From the NCBI GenBank assembly GCA_963726105.1, contig CAVSBJ010000006.1, forward strand, positions 124,001-188,000: a stretch of DNA of 64,000 nt, in the 5' to 3' direction. How positions within the stretch are numbered: position 1 is the stretch's first letter; every line of letters starts with the position of its first letter. This document shows positions 27,062 through 35,956 of the stretch, piece after piece. The notes under the pieces are model-generated. The model searched no databases and had not been told where the DNA came from. It worked only from the letters and a program-made list of their open reading frames with translations. The stretch is from Roseiarcus sp963726105 (GTDB taxonomy: Bacteria > Pseudomonadota > Alphaproteobacteria > Rhizobiales > Beijerinckiaceae). The position numbers and the translations under genes are program-made.

Positions 27062-27997
27062 TTGGCCGGCGCAGCGCGCGCGTCGGACTGCGCGTTCACG
27101 CCGGCGCCCGCGACGCGGCTTCAAAGCATGGCCGCCGTCACGGACTATAGGCCGGTGCTGAAGGCCTGCGTCGCCGCCGACGGACGCAAGGCGGTCGCGA
27201 TCCGCGAGATGACCGTGGCGGGCCAAAAGATCGCTCTGCTCGCCGATCCCGAGGCGTTGACCACGCGGCTCGAACGCGCGGCGTGCTGGACCTGCCACGA
27301 CGAGAGCGAGGATGAACTCAAGGCGACCCGCATGGGCCGCGCGATCCGCGAATCCGCCGAAGCCCCAGGCCTCATCCAACGCGGTTTTCTTCAGAACGCC
27401 GGTCTCACGCATGGCGGGGGCCAAGGCGATTTCGTCACCGGCGACCTCTGCCCGAGCCGGAAGCCGCTCGCTCGCGCATTTTTCACGCGCCTCGAGTCCG
27501 CAGGCCCGCATGTTCCGGTGGCGCTCTCGATTTCAGGCCTCTGGCTTATCCATCACTTCGACGATTTCCGCTGGCTCGTCAGTGAGCGCAATTCCGGCGC
27601 GCTCGACATCCTGTGGACCGATCACACCTATCACCATCCGTATCATCGCCGGCTGCCCGACGATGAGAACTTCCTGTTGTCGAAGGGCGTCGATCCGCAG
27701 GAGGAAATCCTCGACACCGAGCGGGCGCTCATCGCCAACGGCGAGACGCCGTCACTGTTCTTCCGCTTCCCGGGCCTTATCTCGAGCGATCCGCTGATGC
27801 AGGCCGTTCGCCAGGATCACCTGATCACGCTCGGCGCGGACGCGTGGCTGGCGCTCGGCCAGAAGCCTGAACGCGGCTCGATTGTGCTGGTCCACCCGAA
27901 CGGCAACGAGCCCAAGGGGTTGGCGCTCTTTTCCGCCGATCTCGCGCATGGGGAGATCGCAGCCCCGCTCGAGCCCTTGACCGCCGCGCCCGAATAG
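27062..27997 (+). CDS. NodB-fold (polysaccharide-deacetylase-like) exported protein, probable frameshift in signal peptide
   Basis: The C-terminal ~190 residues resemble the polysaccharide deacetylase fold: GDLCPS at the position of the first metal Asp, HVPVALSISGLWLIHH, the H-x3-H-type motif WTDHTYHHPY, FFRFPGL and a late GADAWLA. The N-terminal part contains one CWTCH motif, which could be a metal or disulfide site. As read, the frame opens at a TTG and begins inside a signal-peptide end (LAGAARASDC). The missing hydrophobic start (MITFAACAG) lies in the -1 frame from the ATG at 27034; removing one G of the GGG at 27058-27060 joins them. Deacetylase activity is inferred only. Confidence 0.65.
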   Translation: MAGAARASDCAFTPAPATRLQSMAAVTDYRPVLKACVAADGRKAVAIREMTVAGQKIALLADPEALTTRLERAACWTCHDESEDELKATRMGRAIRESAEAPGLIQRGFLQNAGLTHGGGQGDFVTGDLCPSRKPLARAFFTRLESAGPHVPVALSISGLWLIHHFDDFRWLVSERNSGALDILWTDHTYHHPYHRRLPDDENFLLSKGVDPQEEILDTERALIANGETPSLFFRFPGLISSDPLMQAVRQDHLITLGADAWLALGQKPERGSIVLVHPNGNEPKGLALFSADLAHGEIAAPLEPLTAAPE

Positions 27998-28027
27998 GCG
28001 GAAGACGGGCTTGCGAGCGGGGATTCC

Positions 28028-30540
28028 TTAGGGCTTCCGTCCGAGAAAAATTCCGCTTCCCAGGTAGCTGTTGTTTCCGTTGAGGATGAGCGAACCGCCG
28101 ATCTCGCTGTAGGCCGGGGTTAAGCCTGTGCCCTGGAAGAAGGAGCCGGCGAGCGTTGCGGTTCGGCCTCCATTGTTGCCGGCCAACGAACCAGCGAACG
28201 TGACCGGCGCCGCCCCCTGCACGGCCGTGCCGGTATAGTTCGTTCCGTCGAGGCCGGTGATTGATACTGTGCCCATCTTGGTTGCGAAATTGGCCGTGGC
28301 CGAGAGCGCGCCTGCTGCAAGATAGCTGGTCGCGCCTGGATTGGCGCCATTGGCGATGCTGGCGATCGCGTGGCCGGTGTAAGTGGCCGTGCCGGTTACC
28401 GGAAGGGTGCCAGCCAGCGTCGGGGTGCCGGCCACCCAAAGCAGCAGAACGCCCTGATCCTCGAACACGAGTTGACCGTTGTTGCTTGCGCCGTTGATGG
28501 CGCTCCAGAAGCCCCACTGCGTCGAACACGCACAGGGTTGAACGCTGGTGGAGGAAATCGAACTCAGAAACGTCGACGTATTTGCGCCCACGCTCCCGGC
28601 CGTCACCAATGAGCTGATTGGAATAGCCTCCTATTGACGACAACGGCTGACCGTCGCGCGACGAGACAGGAATCATTGGCCCCGTTGTTGAACACTGCTG
28701 CGGCCCGGGCTGCGAAATTCGATGGATTGACGTAGGCGCCGCGCGCGCTGTTCAGCCCGGTCTGGCCGTTTCCATTCAGGCTTCCGAAGAGATAATTGGA
28801 ACTCGTCATGCCGTTCGCTGGCGCGTTGACGCTCCCGACATTGAAGGAAGCCAGCATCTCGCTTGAATTGCCGGGCAGGAAGATGCCGACGTCGCCAGGC
28901 TGCCCGGTGAGATTGGTTATGACATAGGGCTTGGTGTAGTTCGTAAACGGCGGCGACGCGCCTCCGGTCGCCGTCACCATCACTCCGCCGACATAGCCGT
29001 TCAGGGTTGAGGTTGGATGGTTGTTCGCAAGGGTTGTCGGCGTTGCCGTCGTGAGCGGATTGAACTTGTAGTTTGCCGGACCGGATTGGACATAATTGTA
29101 GGACTGGGTGTTTGACACATTTCCTGTGTTCAGATTTGTCGTCGTATTGTTCAAGGTGAAACTTGCGATGGGCACGCCATTCCGAGTCGTCACAGTGTTG
29201 GGCGCCGAATTCGGCGTCGCCGAAGACACGGCGCCGGCGGCCAGTCCGTACCATCCGTTCGGATTGCTCATCGTCACTCCCGTGAACCCGCCAGCCTGGG
29301 TGAAGCCGATGTTGGGCGCGTTGCTGATCGCCGACGTCATGACGAATAGGGTCGCGTTCTGCGCCGCGCCCTGTCCTGTCACGCTGAGGCCAGCTTGGAA
29401 CTGTCTTGAGGTCGTATTCGGCGTACCGTCCGTATTGAGGCCGCCTGTCTGATAGCCAAGGATCGGCGAAACCGAGAATTGGCCGCTTCCTGCGAAAGCG
29501 CCGGTGAGATAAGGCACGGGGCTCGCGCCCGTGCTGGTGCTGAAAGGCCCTTGGGTGACCATGGCGTAAGTTGCAGTCGGAGCCGGCACGACCGGCGTAA
29601 TTGGAGTTATGGGTGTGACTGGTGTGATTGGTGGCGGCTTGATCGGCGTCTGCGCCTGAATCAAGTTCTGAATCGCGACGCGCGTCCCGGTCGCGCTCGA
29701 GGCGCTGTTCTGCGCCCCTTGCTGGACAGTCTGTTGCGTGGCGTTCGCCACCGTGAGCGCATTTGCGCGTCCCTGCGAGGCGGTCTGACTGATCGGCGCG
29801 CCGGGCGAGGTGGGCGTGCCGACATTATAGCTCTGCGCCAGACTGTCCGTCGGCTGCTGGCTTGCGCCTCCCTTTTGGCCTTTCTGGCTCGTCAATGAAG
29901 CATTCGACTGCGCGATCTCCTGGCTGCTAGCCCGGCCGGGGGAAGAGGGAGGCCTGTTGAACCCCGTAACCGTCACGCCGTAGCCAGGGCGCGAGACATC
30001 GATCGTGGTCGGATGGCAATCTGACCCGCCGCAGAGCGACGTGACCGACATGCGGCCGAAGCCGAGGATCGCGTGCGTGCCGTTGGCTCCGCTATGCGAG
30101 ATGATGGCGATGCCGCCGCGCAAGCCAATCGCCGCGACCGGAGTTCGGATCGTGGCTCCCTCGGAATGCGTCGCGATGCCTCCGACGACGCGCACCACGC
30201 CCTTGCCCAACGAAAGGGCGAGCTCACCCTTCGTCGTGGCGGGATTGTAAACGAAGCGGTCAATCACCAGCGTCGAGTTGGGGCCGACGTTGAGCGTCGT
30301 CTTGTCGATGAACAGCACCTGGACGCTGCCGCTCGCGGTGGTCTGGATCTTCTCGTTGGCGACGACCTGCGTCCCGATCTCAATCACTCGAGTGGGCGCT
30401 CCCGGCGGCGTGCCCGAGGTGGCCGTGTTGACCGCGCCGGCCGTGCCGACTGTATCGGCGCGGGCGCCGGCCGATAGCGCGAGAACGGCGCCGAGCGAGG
30501 TGGCGGCGAACAACAGCGGAAGCGATCGTCTCCGGCGCAT
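28028..30540 (-). pseudogene. FecR-domain surface/secreted protein, split by a one-base frameshift
   Basis: The 5' part (30540-28603) encodes a signal peptide (ends SAGARA, no lipobox), a FecR domain (IEIGTQVVANEKIQTTASG, FIDKTTLNVGPNSTLVID, VRVVGGIATHSEGATIRTP), a low-complexity Gln/Ser/Pro linker (TPITPITPVVP), and a long Gly/Asn/Thr-rich beta region. It stops after a short tail. The remaining C-terminal domain (CSTQWGFW, then GHAIASIANGANPGATSYLA, TGTVSITGLDGTNYTG, NSYLGSGIFLGRKP) is in another frame from 28609 to 28028. One extra C in the CC at 28620-28621 (minus strand) would join LF to PISSLV. The gene lies 16 bases after the TPR/beta-barrel gene; the C-terminal repeat is like small beta-barrels of Slam cargo. 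Confidence 0.75.
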
Positions 30541-30556
30541 GCGAGTTTCCTAAAGG

Positions 30557-32053
30557 TCAAAAGTGGAAGGTCGGCCCCGCCGCGACGATGAAATCCTGAA
30601 GGCTGTAGTTCGAAACGGTCGAATAGGTGCGCAGATATTGGACCTGCAGCGTGAAGCCGATGTTGTGGTAGAAGCTCGTATCCAGGGTTCCCGACACCCG
30701 CCATTGTCTATCCGTGCGGGTGATGAAGGGCGAGACGAACGGGTCCGGCGCCGCGTAAGGGGTGTAGGAAAAGCCTGCTGCGGGCGTCAAGGTCCACAGC
30801 GAACCCGTATGCGCGAACGCGGGCGCCGCAAAAGAATAGGGCAACCCGGCGTCGATCGAGAAATCGTGGAAGGCGTACGGCCCATAGCTTGCGCTTGAGT
30901 CGGTGTAGGAGACGCGGCCCTGCCACCCGAGGCCCCACGGCGCGGAAATCAGCCCCGAGCCGAAGACATAGCCGATCCACTGCCCGCCGCTTTGGCCGGC
31001 GGCCGTCGGATAGTTCTCGGAATTAGAGAACCAGCGGTTGCGGAACTCGACCCCGGGCGTGATGGTCAGCGTCTCGTTGACCGGCCAGTTCATCGACACG
31101 CCGGCGCCGGCCGTGTTGAGGTAGTTCGCGCCGCCGAGCGTTAGCACGTTGCCGATCGCGTATGGGTGGACGCTGGGCCCGCCGTAGTCGCCGATCCCGA
31201 TTCGTGGCCCGGTGCGCAATTCGGCGAGGCCCAAATCAAGCCGCGTGACGTGGAATTGCTGCGAGTAATAGGTGATCAGATCGGATTCCCATCCGTCGCC
31301 GCGCTGATCGTTGAAATCATAGAAATCATGCATAGTGACCAGTCCGAACGCGTTCCAGTCCGGAGTCTTCTGAAACTGGGGCGACAGCAGCGCGTTCTGG
31401 CCGAGCGCAAGAACGTTCGGGCTGTTGGGGCCGGCGTTGGCGTTGGTCTGATAGGCGAGGCCGAATTGCCCATAGACCGAGAACTGATTGATCGCGACGG
31501 CCTTATCGACTGCGGCGACATAGGTCTGCACTTCGGTCCGGATGTCGGAGGGCGTGTCCGGCGCGTTGAGCACGGCGTCGAAATAATTGCGCGCCATCTC
31601 ATAGGAGCGCAGATGAAAATAGAGCACGCCGAGCTGGAGCTTCACCCGGGGAAGATTCGGGTTGTAATAGAGGATGCGCTCGAGCGCGCCGATCGCCGCC
31701 TCGTAGTCGCCGAGTTCGGTCTCGAGCTGGGCGTATTGGAACCCGGCGTCGAGATCGTCGGGTTTGAGCAACAGGCGCTTGAACAAGAGGTCGGCGGCGA
31801 CGCGCTTGTCCGCATCGTTCATGGGCGCGGCAGGCGCGGAGACGACTGGCGCCGGAGCGTTGGCCAGCGCCGGAGCGTTGGCCAGCGCCGGAGCGCCGGC
31901 CGGCGCCGGAGAGGAAGCGCTCGCGACTTGGGCGAGAGCGGCGGGGGGAAGGACGAACGCCGCGCCGGCGACGCCGATCGTCGCCGGAAGCGCGCGAAGA
32001 AGCCCCCACGAAGCAAGGGCGCGCCGAGCGGTCTTTTTCTGCCCCCACTGCAT
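30557..32053 (-). CDS. TPR/outer-membrane beta-barrel protein, Slam (DUF560)-like
   Basis: 498 residues. The N-terminal signal peptide ends near residue 42 (PPAALAQ). An Ala/Pro-rich linker with an 18-base tandem repeat follows, then TPR-like helices (about 80-170: LLFKRLLLKPDDLDAGFQYAQLE, GALERILYYNPNLPRVKLQLG). The rest (about 190-498) is a predicted beta-barrel with alternating aromatic strands ending in GPTFHF, an outer-membrane C-terminal signature. This layout is that of surface lipoprotein assembly modulators, which carry TbpB-like cargo across the outer membrane (type XI secretion). The FecR-domain gene 16 bases downstream would be its cargo, by inference. Confidence 0.72.
   Translation of the reverse strand: MQWGQKKTARRALASWGLLRALPATIGVAGAAFVLPPAALAQVASASSPAPAGAPALANAPALANAPAPVVSAPAAPMNDADKRVAADLLFKRLLLKPDDLDAGFQYAQLETELGDYEAAIGALERILYYNPNLPRVKLQLGVLYFHLRSYEMARNYFDAVLNAPDTPSDIRTEVQTYVAAVDKAVAINQFSVYGQFGLAYQTNANAGPNSPNVLALGQNALLSPQFQKTPDWNAFGLVTMHDFYDFNDQRGDGWESDLITYYSQQFHVTRLDLGLAELRTGPRIGIGDYGGPSVHPYAIGNVLTLGGANYLNTAGAGVSMNWPVNETLTITPGVEFRNRWFSNSENYPTAAGQSGGQWIGYVFGSGLISAPWGLGWQGRVSYTDSSASYGPYAFHDFSIDAGLPYSFAAPAFAHTGSLWTLTPAAGFSYTPYAAPDPFVSPFITRTDRQWRVSGTLDTSFYHNIGFTLQVQYLRTYSTVSNYSLQDFIVAAGPTFHF
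31849..31902. repeat. Three tandem 18-bp repeats inside the Slam-like gene
   Basis: The unit GCGCCGGAGCGTTGGCCA occurs twice exactly (31849-31866, 31867-31884), with a third degenerate copy (31885-31902). It codes for repeated Asn-Ala-Pro-Ala-Leu-Ala in the linker between signal peptide and TPR. The unit is a multiple of three, so copy-number change would vary linker length without frameshift. Confidence 0.9.
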
Positions 32054-32308
32054 TAGGCAGACCCCAGCTTCCAGTTTGTAGTTTCTTACGGTCTATTTCA
32101 GCCCGAATGCAACCAGATTCTCGACAACGTTGCAGCTCGGTTGCCGTCGTGCTGGTTGATCCGCCCTTACGCCGGGGCCCCTGAAAGCTTAGCTTTGTCC
32201 GCGAAGATACCGATGCGGCGACCGAAGGGCAACACCCCTCTGAAACCGAAGCGCCGTCGCGCCTTCCCGCGCCGTGTCCGGAATTCGACTTGATCAGGAG
32301 ACAAAGCC

Positions 32309-33187
32309 ATGAACGACATCAGATCCGCAGCGTTTCCGCTCGGCGACCGGGTGGTGAAACGGCTTGGCTACGGCGCCATGCAACTCGCCGGGCCCGGTGT
32401 TTTCGGGCCGCCGAAGCACCGCGATACCGCGATTGCGGTGCTGCGCGAGGCGGTCGCGAGCGGCGTCAATCACATCGACACGAGCGATTTCTACGGTCCT
32501 CATGTGACCAATAAGATCATCCGCGAGGCGCTGCATCCCTATTCCGACGACCTTGTGATCGTCACCAAGATCGGCGCCCGGCGCGGGCCAGACGCGTCAT
32601 GGAACCCGGCCATGAGCCCGGATGACCTCAGGAGCGCGGTTGAGGACAATCTGCGCAATCTCGGTCTTGAGGTGCTCGAGGTCGTCAATTTGCGTATGAT
32701 GGGGGCGATCCACGGACCCGCTGAAGGGTCGATCGAAGCGCCGCTCACGGTCCTCGCCGACCTTCAGCGGCAGGGCCTCGTGCGCGACATCGGCCTCAGC
32801 AACGTCACTTCCAATCAGCTCGAAGAGGGGCGGCGGATCTGCGACATCGTCTGCGTGCAGAACCTGTACAACGTGGCGCGCCGCGACGACGACGCCCTGA
32901 TCGACGAGCTTGCCCGAGCCGGAATCGCCTATGTGCCGTTCTTTCCGCTCGGCGGCTTTACGCCCTTGCAGTCGTCGGAGCTGAACGAGGTCGCCACGCG
33001 TCTCGGCGCGACGCCGATGCAGGTCGCGCTCGCCTGGTTGCTGCAGCGCGCCCCCAACATCCTGCTCATTCCGGGCACGTCGTCGCTCGAGCACCTACGC
33101 GAAAACTTGGCCGCGGGCAGCCTTAAGCTGCCGGGCGATGCGCTGACCGCGCTGGACGAGATCGCGAAAAACGCCGCGCCGGCCTGA
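32309..33187 (+). CDS. Aldo/keto reductase family oxidoreductase
   Basis: 292 residues, TIM-barrel NAD(P)H reductase resembling YdbC-type enzymes. Asp and Tyr in HIDTSDFYGPH and Lys in VIVTKIGARRG are present. The usual catalytic His strand reads LEVVNLRMMG, a His loss that is common in this branch. IGLSNVTSNQLEEG and LLIPGTSSLEHLREN are cofactor-binding segments. A GGAGAC lies upstream of the ATG. No functional neighbours. Confidence 0.85.
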   Translation: MNDIRSAAFPLGDRVVKRLGYGAMQLAGPGVFGPPKHRDTAIAVLREAVASGVNHIDTSDFYGPHVTNKIIREALHPYSDDLVIVTKIGARRGPDASWNPAMSPDDLRSAVEDNLRNLGLEVLEVVNLRMMGAIHGPAEGSIEAPLTVLADLQRQGLVRDIGLSNVTSNQLEEGRRICDIVCVQNLYNVARRDDDALIDELARAGIAYVPFFPLGGFTPLQSSELNEVATRLGATPMQVALAWLLQRAPNILLIPGTSSLEHLRENLAAGSLKLPGDALTALDEIAKNAAPA

Positions 33188-33548
33188 CGGTCGGGTTAGG
33201 GGCGCCGGCCGGCCTGCCGCGGGCGGTGGACGGCGGCGATTTCGTTCTCGCGTCTTCCTCGGACCGCGGTCGGGCGGCGCGTCGACCCAGCGACTGCCGC
33301 CCTTCAGGCGCGCCCCGTGCTAACGCGGACCTTGCGGCGCCGGTCACGGTGGCAATCGCGAAAGCGCACTCCGCATTCACCCAATCGTCGAAGATTCGCG
33401 CTTCTTACGGCGCGTCCGGCGCCCCGTTATGCTTGACAAGGCGGCCGTCGACATGGTTCTTCTTCGCCTCAATGCCAGGCCGCCGAAAGAAAACGAGGCC
33501 GCGCGCAATAATAATTCATCGGCTTTTATAGATTAAGGACTTACGCTC
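33188..33548. other. Intergenic region, no gene recognised
   Basis: 361 bases between the aldo/keto reductase and the glycosyltransferase. A TTGACA at 33433-33438 could be a -35 element for the glycosyltransferase, but no good -10 follows. The 3' end (from about 33500) turns AT-rich before the GTG start. I see no RNA gene or repeat. Confidence 0.5.
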
Positions 33549-34481
33549 GTGATTAATGTAGCGGCAGTCGTCGTAACGCGGAATCGTCCAGCGCTTCTTA
33601 AACGATGTCTTGAGGCGATTGACTCGCAGACTTACCCAGTCCGCCAGCTTGTGGTCGTCGACAATGCTTCCGACGAGCCGACGCGCGCGGTTCTCGCCGA
33701 AGAATCTGCGTGTCGCAACACTGATTTCCACTCGATCCGCCTGGACGAAAACACGGGCGGCGCCGGCGGCTTTCATGAGGGAATGCGGGCCGCTCTTCCG
33801 CTTCCGTGCACGCATATGTGGCTGATGGACGATGATTGCGAACCCGAGCCGGACGCTTTGGCGGAACTGGTGGCGGCGGCGAAGATTGTCGGCGAGGACG
33901 CTGTCCTCGGCAGCAACGTTTTCGACCTGAACGGGGAAAACATCAACGTCCAGCCCATCAGTCAGCGATCCGGCATGAACAACATGCCCCAATATGCCCG
34001 CTATTTGGCGGATGGCCTCATAGAAATGAAGACGCTGACTTTCGTCTCGTTCCTGGTCTCGACCGACTTGGTGCGAAAAGTCGGGCTGCCTTTGAAAGAA
34101 TTCTTCATCTGGGCCGACGACACCGAATATTGCCTCCGCCTCGCGCGCTTCACAAGATTGTATCAGGTTGGAAAGAGCAGAACGAAGCATCTGAAGTCCG
34201 GAGACGCGTCTCAACGGGTATTTGTCGAACAGGATCCTCGCAAGATCGCCCAATACCACTGGCTTTACCGGAACAGGCTTTTCGTCAATTTGAAATATGA
34301 CGGCCTCTCATCGACGACTACAATTCAGTTTATCTATAGGTCGTTCAGAGACATGATCATGTCTATCAAGAGCGGCAGGTTCGCGCTGGCGAAGTGCCGA
34401 ACGATCCTTTACGGGCTGTGGTCGGGGGTCGCGTTTGCGCGCTCAATGCCGAAGAAAGAGAAGCTCGGCCTTCTGGACTGA
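33549..34481 (+). CDS. Family 2 glycosyltransferase, galactofuranosyltransferase-like
   Basis: 310 residues. GT-A fold: VAAVVVTRNRPALLKRCLEAI and VVVDNASDEPTR bind the nucleotide, and residues 94-96 form an Asp triad (MDDDCEP) in place of DxD. A second acidic motif WADDTEYCLR follows, as in GlfT-type galactofuranosyltransferases. The adjacent convergent glf gene makes UDP-galactofuranose, supporting that donor. The product would be part of a surface glycan. Base composition is somewhat lower in GC than neighbours, and the start is a GTG. Confidence 0.82.
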   Translation: MINVAAVVVTRNRPALLKRCLEAIDSQTYPVRQLVVVDNASDEPTRAVLAEESACRNTDFHSIRLDENTGGAGGFHEGMRAALPLPCTHMWLMDDDCEPEPDALAELVAAAKIVGEDAVLGSNVFDLNGENINVQPISQRSGMNNMPQYARYLADGLIEMKTLTFVSFLVSTDLVRKVGLPLKEFFIWADDTEYCLRLARFTRLYQVGKSRTKHLKSGDASQRVFVEQDPRKIAQYHWLYRNRLFVNLKYDGLSSTTTIQFIYRSFRDMIMSIKSGRFALAKCRTILYGLWSGVAFARSMPKKEKLGLLD

Positions 34482-34508
34482 CCGCCGACTCTTCGCGTTT
34501 CGCGCCTC

Positions 34509-35663
34509 TCAGTGCCCCGTCAGCGGCTGGGCGAAGAATGTGGGCATATCGGCGCCTTCGGAAATGCGTTTGAGCATCCCGTCCGCCGCGGTTAACGCCT
34601 CGCCGATCGTCACGTCCATATCCAGATAGCGATAGGATCCAAGCCGTCCGACGAAGGTCACGCCGGGAGTCGTCATCGCCCGATCGACGTAGGTCTTCAG
34701 CATCGCTTCTTCGTCGGTCTGGCGGATTGGATAATAGGGAATGTCGTTGGGGCCGCAGGACCGGCTGAACTCGCGGTATAGGATCGTGCCCTCGATCTTG
34801 TCCTTCTCCCATGGGGCGAAGTGCTTGTGCTCGGTTATGCGGGTGAAGGGCGTCGCCTCGTCGCAATAATTGATGACGGCGGACCCCTGGTAGTCGCCTT
34901 TCGCCCGGAACACCTCGAAGTCCAGGGTGCGGTAGCCCAGTCTGCCCGAACTGTAGCCGAAATAGCGATCAATCGGGCCGCTGTAGACCACATGCGCGAA
35001 CTTTTCGGTCAGCTCTTCGAATTTTGCGCCCAATCGCACCTCGAGGCGCGGCGTGTCCAGAATGGCGGCGACCAGTTCCGTGTAACCGCGCTCGGGCATC
35101 GCCTGATGGGGGTGGGCGAAATAGGAATCGTCAAAATTGAAGCGAAGCGGCAGGCGTTTGAGGATCGACGCGGGCAGCCGGGTGGGATCGAGGCCCCATT
35201 GCTTGCGGGTATAGCCGCGGAAGAAGGCCTCGTAGAGTTCGGGCCCGATCATGCTGAGAGCCTGCTCCTCGAAATTGGCCGGCTCCTGGATTTTCCGGGT
35301 CTTCGAAGCGACAAACGCGGCCGCTTCTTCCGGCCGCAAGGTCTTGCGGAAGAACTGGTTGATGGTCAGGAGGTTGACCGGCAGCGAATAGACCAATCCG
35401 CCACTGATCGCCTGCACCCGATGCCGGTAAGGGCGCATGATTCCGAATTTTTGAACATAGACCCAGACGCGCTCGTCGGCGGTGTGGAAGATGTGCGGAC
35501 CGTAGACATGAGTCATGACGCCGGTCTCGGAATCGCGCTGCGAATGGCAATTGCCCGCCACATGCGGGCGCTCATCGACCACCAGGACTTCGTGCCCGGC
35601 TTGCGCGAGAGCGCGGCCGATGACGGCGCCGCTGAATCCAGCGCCGACGATGCAATATCTCAT
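34509..35663 (-). CDS. glf: UDP-galactopyranose mutase
   Basis: Flavoenzyme of 384 residues that interconverts UDP-galactopyranose and UDP-galactofuranose. FAD-binding IVGAGFSGAVIGRALAQ at the N-terminus, DERPHVAGNCHS, the substrate-binding YGPHIFHT, YTRKQWGLDP, and the C-terminal VGRLGSYRYLDMD that closes the FAD site. It converges on the glycosyltransferase gene with 27 bases between stops, so the two are not one operon but form a galactofuranose module. The start is the ATG at 35663. Confidence 0.95.
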   Translation of the reverse strand: MRYCIVGAGFSGAVIGRALAQAGHEVLVVDERPHVAGNCHSQRDSETGVMTHVYGPHIFHTADERVWVYVQKFGIMRPYRHRVQAISGGLVYSLPVNLLTINQFFRKTLRPEEAAAFVASKTRKIQEPANFEEQALSMIGPELYEAFFRGYTRKQWGLDPTRLPASILKRLPLRFNFDDSYFAHPHQAMPERGYTELVAAILDTPRLEVRLGAKFEELTEKFAHVVYSGPIDRYFGYSSGRLGYRTLDFEVFRAKGDYQGSAVINYCDEATPFTRITEHKHFAPWEKDKIEGTILYREFSRSCGPNDIPYYPIRQTDEEAMLKTYVDRAMTTPGVTFVGRLGSYRYLDMDVTIGEALTAADGMLKRISEGADMPTFFAQPLTGH

Positions 35664-35956
35664 TCCGTCGATGTCCGATTGTTGTTCTGGGGAGAGCTAC
35701 GCCACTCTATCAGGCTGTCCACGGCATGTCCCGCGCGCCGGCGGGAAGGGCGCCGGCGGGGGCGTTTTGGGTGGGAGAGCAGCTATTGAAAAAGCTGATG
35801 CCGGCATCCAATCCACGCGCCATGCGCGACCAAGCCTCGACTCGATTCCCAAAATGGCGGTAGAAGCGGGGGCAGGGCTTGCGCCGGCGAGCCCCTCAAA
35901 CAATGGACTCGGCAGGCCGAAAGGCCTCCTATCCGAGCAAATGGAATCCCCGACAA

